From NCBI GenBank assembly GCA_002413395.1, contig DHWX01000130.1, positions 53,396 through 79,163 on the forward strand: 25,768 bases of DNA. The letters are read 5' to 3'. This DNA is from Polaromonas sp. UBA5171. Lineage in GTDB: Bacteria; Pseudomonadota; Gammaproteobacteria; Burkholderiales; Burkholderiaceae_C. The notes below the pieces were generated by a model that searched no databases, was not told the origin of the DNA, and worked only from the letters and a program-made list of their open reading frames with translations. Numbering within the stretch: the first letter of the stretch is position 1; every line of letters begins with the position of its first letter. Shown piece by piece: positions 23,572-25,768 of the stretch. The position numbers and the translations under genes are program-made.

Positions 23572-24852
23572 ATGAAGCGCGGTTTTTACACCATCATGGC
23601 AGCCCAGTTTTTCAGCTCTCTGGCTGATAACGCGCTGTTTGTTACTGCCGTGGAACTACTCAGGACCGGCGGAGCGCCCAAATGGGAGCCCGCCGCGCTG
23701 GTGCCCATGTTTGCCCTGTTTTACGTGGTGCTTGCGCCTTTTGTGGGAGCTTTCGCCGATGCGCGGCCCAAAGGCAGTGTGATGTTTGCCAGCAATGCCA
23801 TCAAGGTTGCCGGTTGCCTGATGATGCTTTTTGGCTCGCACCCCTTGCTTGCGTACGCCATTGTCGGGCTGGGCGCGGCCGCCTACTCGCCCGCCAAATA
23901 CGGCATCCTGACCGAGCTGCTACCGGCCTCGCAACTGGTCAAGGCTAACGGCTGGATTGAGGGGTTGACCATCTCATCGATCATTCTGGGCGTGCTTCTG
24001 GGTGGCCAACTGGTAGGCCATCGGGTCTCCAGATGGCTGCTTTCATTTGTTTTCCCCATCATTGATACCGGTATTCGCACCCCGCCCGAAGCAGCCATTG
24101 CGGTGCTGATCGTGCTGTACATCATTGCCGCCTGGTTCAACTTGCGCATCCCAAATACCGGCGTTGAAATGCGGCCCATGCCGCGCAACAAGCTGGCGCT
24201 GCTGCCCGATTTCTGGAACTGCAATGCAGCGCTATGGCATGACAAGCTCGGGCAGATTTCACTGAGCACAACTACGCTGTTTTGGGGTGTTTCAGGCAAC
24301 CTGCGCTACATCGTGCTGGCCTGGAGCGCTTCGGCGCTGGGCTACAGCACCACGCAGGCGTCTTCCCTCGTGGGCGTGGTGGCCATTGGCACGGCAGCGG
24401 GGGCGGTACTGGCCTCAATGCGCATGCGGCTGGACCAAGCCGCCAGGGTCATGCCTCTGGGCATTGCCATGGGCGTGCTGGTGATTTTGATGAACTTCAT
24501 CAACAACGTCTGGGTGGCTACGCCTTTCCTGATTCTGCTGGGCGGCCTGGGCGGGTTTCTGGTAGTTCCCATGAATGCACTGCTGCAGCACCGCGGACAT
24601 AACCTGATGGGCTCGGGGCGTTCAATTGCGGTACAAAATTTCAACGAACAAGCCTGTATCCTGAGCCTGGGCGCTTTGTACAGTCTCTCCACCGGCATGG
24701 GCCTTTCCGCCTTTGGCGCGATTACCGCCTTTGGTCTGGTGGTGGTAAGCTTCATGGCACTGATTCAGTTCTGGCACAAAAGCAACTGCATCAAATACAA
24801 AGAGCAGGTAGATCACCTGCTCAGTCTGACCCGCAGCGATATATCCCACTGA
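23572..24852 (+). CDS. lplT: Lysophospholipid transporter LplT
   Basis: MFS transporter that flips lysophospholipids (such as lyso-PE) across the inner membrane for reacylation. The N-terminus MKRGFYTIMAAQFFSSLADNALFV is the LplT signature; about 12 hydrophobic segments follow, with AYSPAKYGILTELLP and PMNALLQHRGHNLMGSGRSIAVQNFNEQ. The length of 426 aa compares with 397 in E. coli. In E. coli lplT is followed by aas, the acyltransferase; here no aas follows, only a terminator and a toxin-antitoxin pair, so the reacylating enzyme must be elsewhere if the pathway exists. The start is the ATG at 23572. Confidence 0.95.
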   Translation: MKRGFYTIMAAQFFSSLADNALFVTAVELLRTGGAPKWEPAALVPMFALFYVVLAPFVGAFADARPKGSVMFASNAIKVAGCLMMLFGSHPLLAYAIVGLGAAAYSPAKYGILTELLPASQLVKANGWIEGLTISSIILGVLLGGQLVGHRVSRWLLSFVFPIIDTGIRTPPEAAIAVLIVLYIIAAWFNLRIPNTGVEMRPMPRNKLALLPDFWNCNAALWHDKLGQISLSTTTLFWGVSGNLRYIVLAWSASALGYSTTQASSLVGVVAIGTAAGAVLASMRMRLDQAARVMPLGIAMGVLVILMNFINNVWVATPFLILLGGLGGFLVVPMNALLQHRGHNLMGSGRSIAVQNFNEQACILSLGALYSLSTGMGLSAFGAITAFGLVVVSFMALIQFWHKSNCIKYKEQVDHLLSLTRSDISH

Positions 24853-24932
24853 TGCGGGCCACGGCCGCCCAGCCAGACCACTGGCGCATCGCGCCAGCAT
24901 CATGCCCAGCGTGGTGCCATCAAGTGTCCAAT

Positions 24933-24977
24933 GGCTGGCTCTACCGCTGATCTACGTTTGAGCCAGCCCTTTTGTTT
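24933..24977 (+). terminator. Hairpin terminator downstream of lplT
   Basis: GGCTGGCTC (24933-24941) pairs perfectly with GAGCCAGCC (24960-24968) across an 18-nt loop and is followed by CTTTTGTTT on the plus strand. It lies 81 bp after the lplT stop. The large loop lowers confidence slightly. Confidence 0.6.
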
Positions 24978-25166
24978 GGTCGTCAATCCAGCGGTTAAAA
25001 AAAGATCAAAAAGTGGACGTCCTAAGTGGATGACATCCGGCCAAAGTGTAACCAGGGTGCTGGCCGGTATTACCATCCTCGCGTGTCCGATTTGATCCTG
25101 CTTCATGACTGAAAGACATATCCAACTGCGATGAAGTATGCTAAGGTAACACCTATTAATAATCCC

Positions 25167-25171
25167 GGAGG
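25167..25171 (+). promoter_or_regulatory. Ribosome binding site of the antitoxin gene
   Basis: GGAGG, 7 nt before the ATG at 25179. It fixes that start over an in-frame ATG at 25131. Confidence 0.8.
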
Positions 25172-25178
25172 CAACGCC

Positions 25179-25475
25179 ATGCCACAGCCACACATTGCCG
25201 CCAAAACCATGTCCGTGAAACTCGACTTGGACACCCGCGCCCGTGTTGAAAATCTGGCCGAGGTACGCCATCGGTCTGCGCATTGGATCATGCGCGAAGC
25301 CATTACCCAATACGTTGACAGAGAGGAAAGGCGCGAGACTTTCCGGCAAGACACGATCAAGGCGTGGGAGGAGTATCAGGAAACCGGCATGCACGCAACC
25401 GCCGCAGCGGTTGATACCTGGCTTGCCAGTTGGGGGACTGACAACGAAGTGCCCGCGCCCGCATGCCGCAAGTGA
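25179..25475 (+). CDS. Ribbon-helix-helix antitoxin (CopG family), type II TA system
   Basis: Probable DNA-binding antitoxin that neutralises the downstream toxin and represses the operon. The 98-aa protein has MSVKLDLDTRARVENLAEVRHRSAHWIMREAITQYVDREER (about residues 11-52), a CopG/Arc ribbon-helix-helix domain, followed by an acidic helical C-terminal toxin-binding region (AWEEYQETG...AAVDTWLASWG). A strong GGAGG RBS supports the start. The stop overlaps the toxin start by 13 nt, typical of coupled TA pairs. Confidence 0.88.
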   Translation: MPQPHIAAKTMSVKLDLDTRARVENLAEVRHRSAHWIMREAITQYVDREERRETFRQDTIKAWEEYQETGMHATAAAVDTWLASWGTDNEVPAPACRK

Positions 25476-25750
25476 TCTATGCGCCCGGCGCAATTCGCGA
25501 CCTTCAACGCCTGCGGGAGTTTTTGCGGCCAAAGAACCCGGCTGCTGCCAAACGAGCTGGTGAAACAATCATTAAAGCAATGACAGTGCTTGGGCACCAG
25601 CCGCAAATTGGGCGCCCCGTTGCGGACATGCCAGAGGACTACCGGGAATGGCTGATTGACTTTGGCGACAGCGGCTATGTGGCGCGATATCGTTTCGATG
25701 GCGAAACCGTCACCATTCTGGCGGTGCGTCATCAAAAGGAAGTTGGCTAG
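25463..25750 (+). CDS. RelE/ParE-family toxin, type II TA system
   Basis: Small basic toxin of the RelE/ParE superfamily: mRNA cleavage at the ribosome (RelE-like) or gyrase poisoning (ParE-like). The 95-aa protein has the family helices (IYAPGAIRDLQRLREFLRPKNPAAAKRAGETI), the PQIGRPVADMPEDYREWLIDFGDSGYVARYRF beta region and the VTILAVRHQKEVG end, where RHQKE is typical of ParE-like members (RHxRE). The start at 25463 overlaps the antitoxin by 13 nt. ParE-like is favoured over RelE by these motifs; the target cannot be decided from the sequence. Confidence 0.88.
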   Translation: MPQVIYAPGAIRDLQRLREFLRPKNPAAAKRAGETIIKAMTVLGHQPQIGRPVADMPEDYREWLIDFGDSGYVARYRFDGETVTILAVRHQKEVG

Positions 25751-25768
25751 CCTGCCATCGGGGCTGTA

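Larger units (their letters stand above)
24853..25178. other. Intergenic region between lplT and the toxin-antitoxin pair
   Basis: Contains a 7-bp hairpin CTGGCGC/GCGCCAG (24881-24897), the lplT terminator, and then the toxin-antitoxin promoter area: AAGACA, 18 bp, TATGCT, followed by a short inverted repeat AGGT-AAC-ACCT at 25144-25154 that could be an antitoxin operator. No protein-coding frame is convincing here. Confidence 0.45.

Noticed and set aside
24900..25568. Minus-strand open frame covering the TA region
   Set aside because: It overlaps the well-supported antitoxin and toxin genes and shows no recognisable domain or RBS.

Overview
The window looks like a chromosomal segment of a betaproteobacterium, most likely Burkholderiales, family Comamonadaceae (Polaromonas/Rhodoferax/Acidovorax-like). 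This rests on the gene neighbourhoods (bamE-dapB-exbB-exbD-leuS-lptE divergent from fur; hpf-ptsN-hprK; pntAB next to an acyl-CoA ligase; alr divergent from lplT), on GC-rich coding sequence, and on protein character. It is nearly all core metabolism and envelope biology. No rRNA, tRNA, CRISPR array, prophage or insertion sequence was seen.

Left part (1-8343): a long minus-strand run reads bamE, dapB, exbB, exbD, leuS, lptE with overlapping or near-touching starts and stops, so it is probably one transcription unit. It joins outer-membrane assembly (BamE, LptE), energy transduction (ExbBD), lysine/peptidoglycan precursor synthesis (DapB) and leucyl-tRNA charging. The iron regulator fur is divergent from bamE, with a possible Fur box between them. 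hprK, ptsN and hpf follow on the minus strand. A strong 20-bp hairpin terminator separates hpf from ptsN-hprK, and a plausible separate ptsN promoter lies just downstream of it.

Middle (8833-17583): corA (Mg2+ channel, plus strand), then minus-strand mtnN (with a 12-base G tract inside the coding region), a long-chain acyl-CoA ligase, pntB, pntA and mmsA. pntA and mmsA each carry one extra base that breaks an otherwise intact, well-conserved protein. In both cases the break lies at a GGGCC where GGCC would restore the frame. This may be sequencing error or true lesions.

Right part (17704-25768): a LysR regulator divergent from mmsA across a perfect 9-bp-arm inverted repeat; nudJ overlapping mnmA; a strong bidirectional terminator; an unrecognised two-TM protein divergent from a second LysR regulator that probably starts at TTG; alr; lplT; and a type II toxin-antitoxin pair (RHH antitoxin plus RelE/ParE toxin) at the end. 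I found no convincing new multi-gene system. The best leads are the unrecognised membrane protein with its divergent LysR, the homopolymer tracts and frameshifts, and the hpf/ptsN attenuation hairpin.
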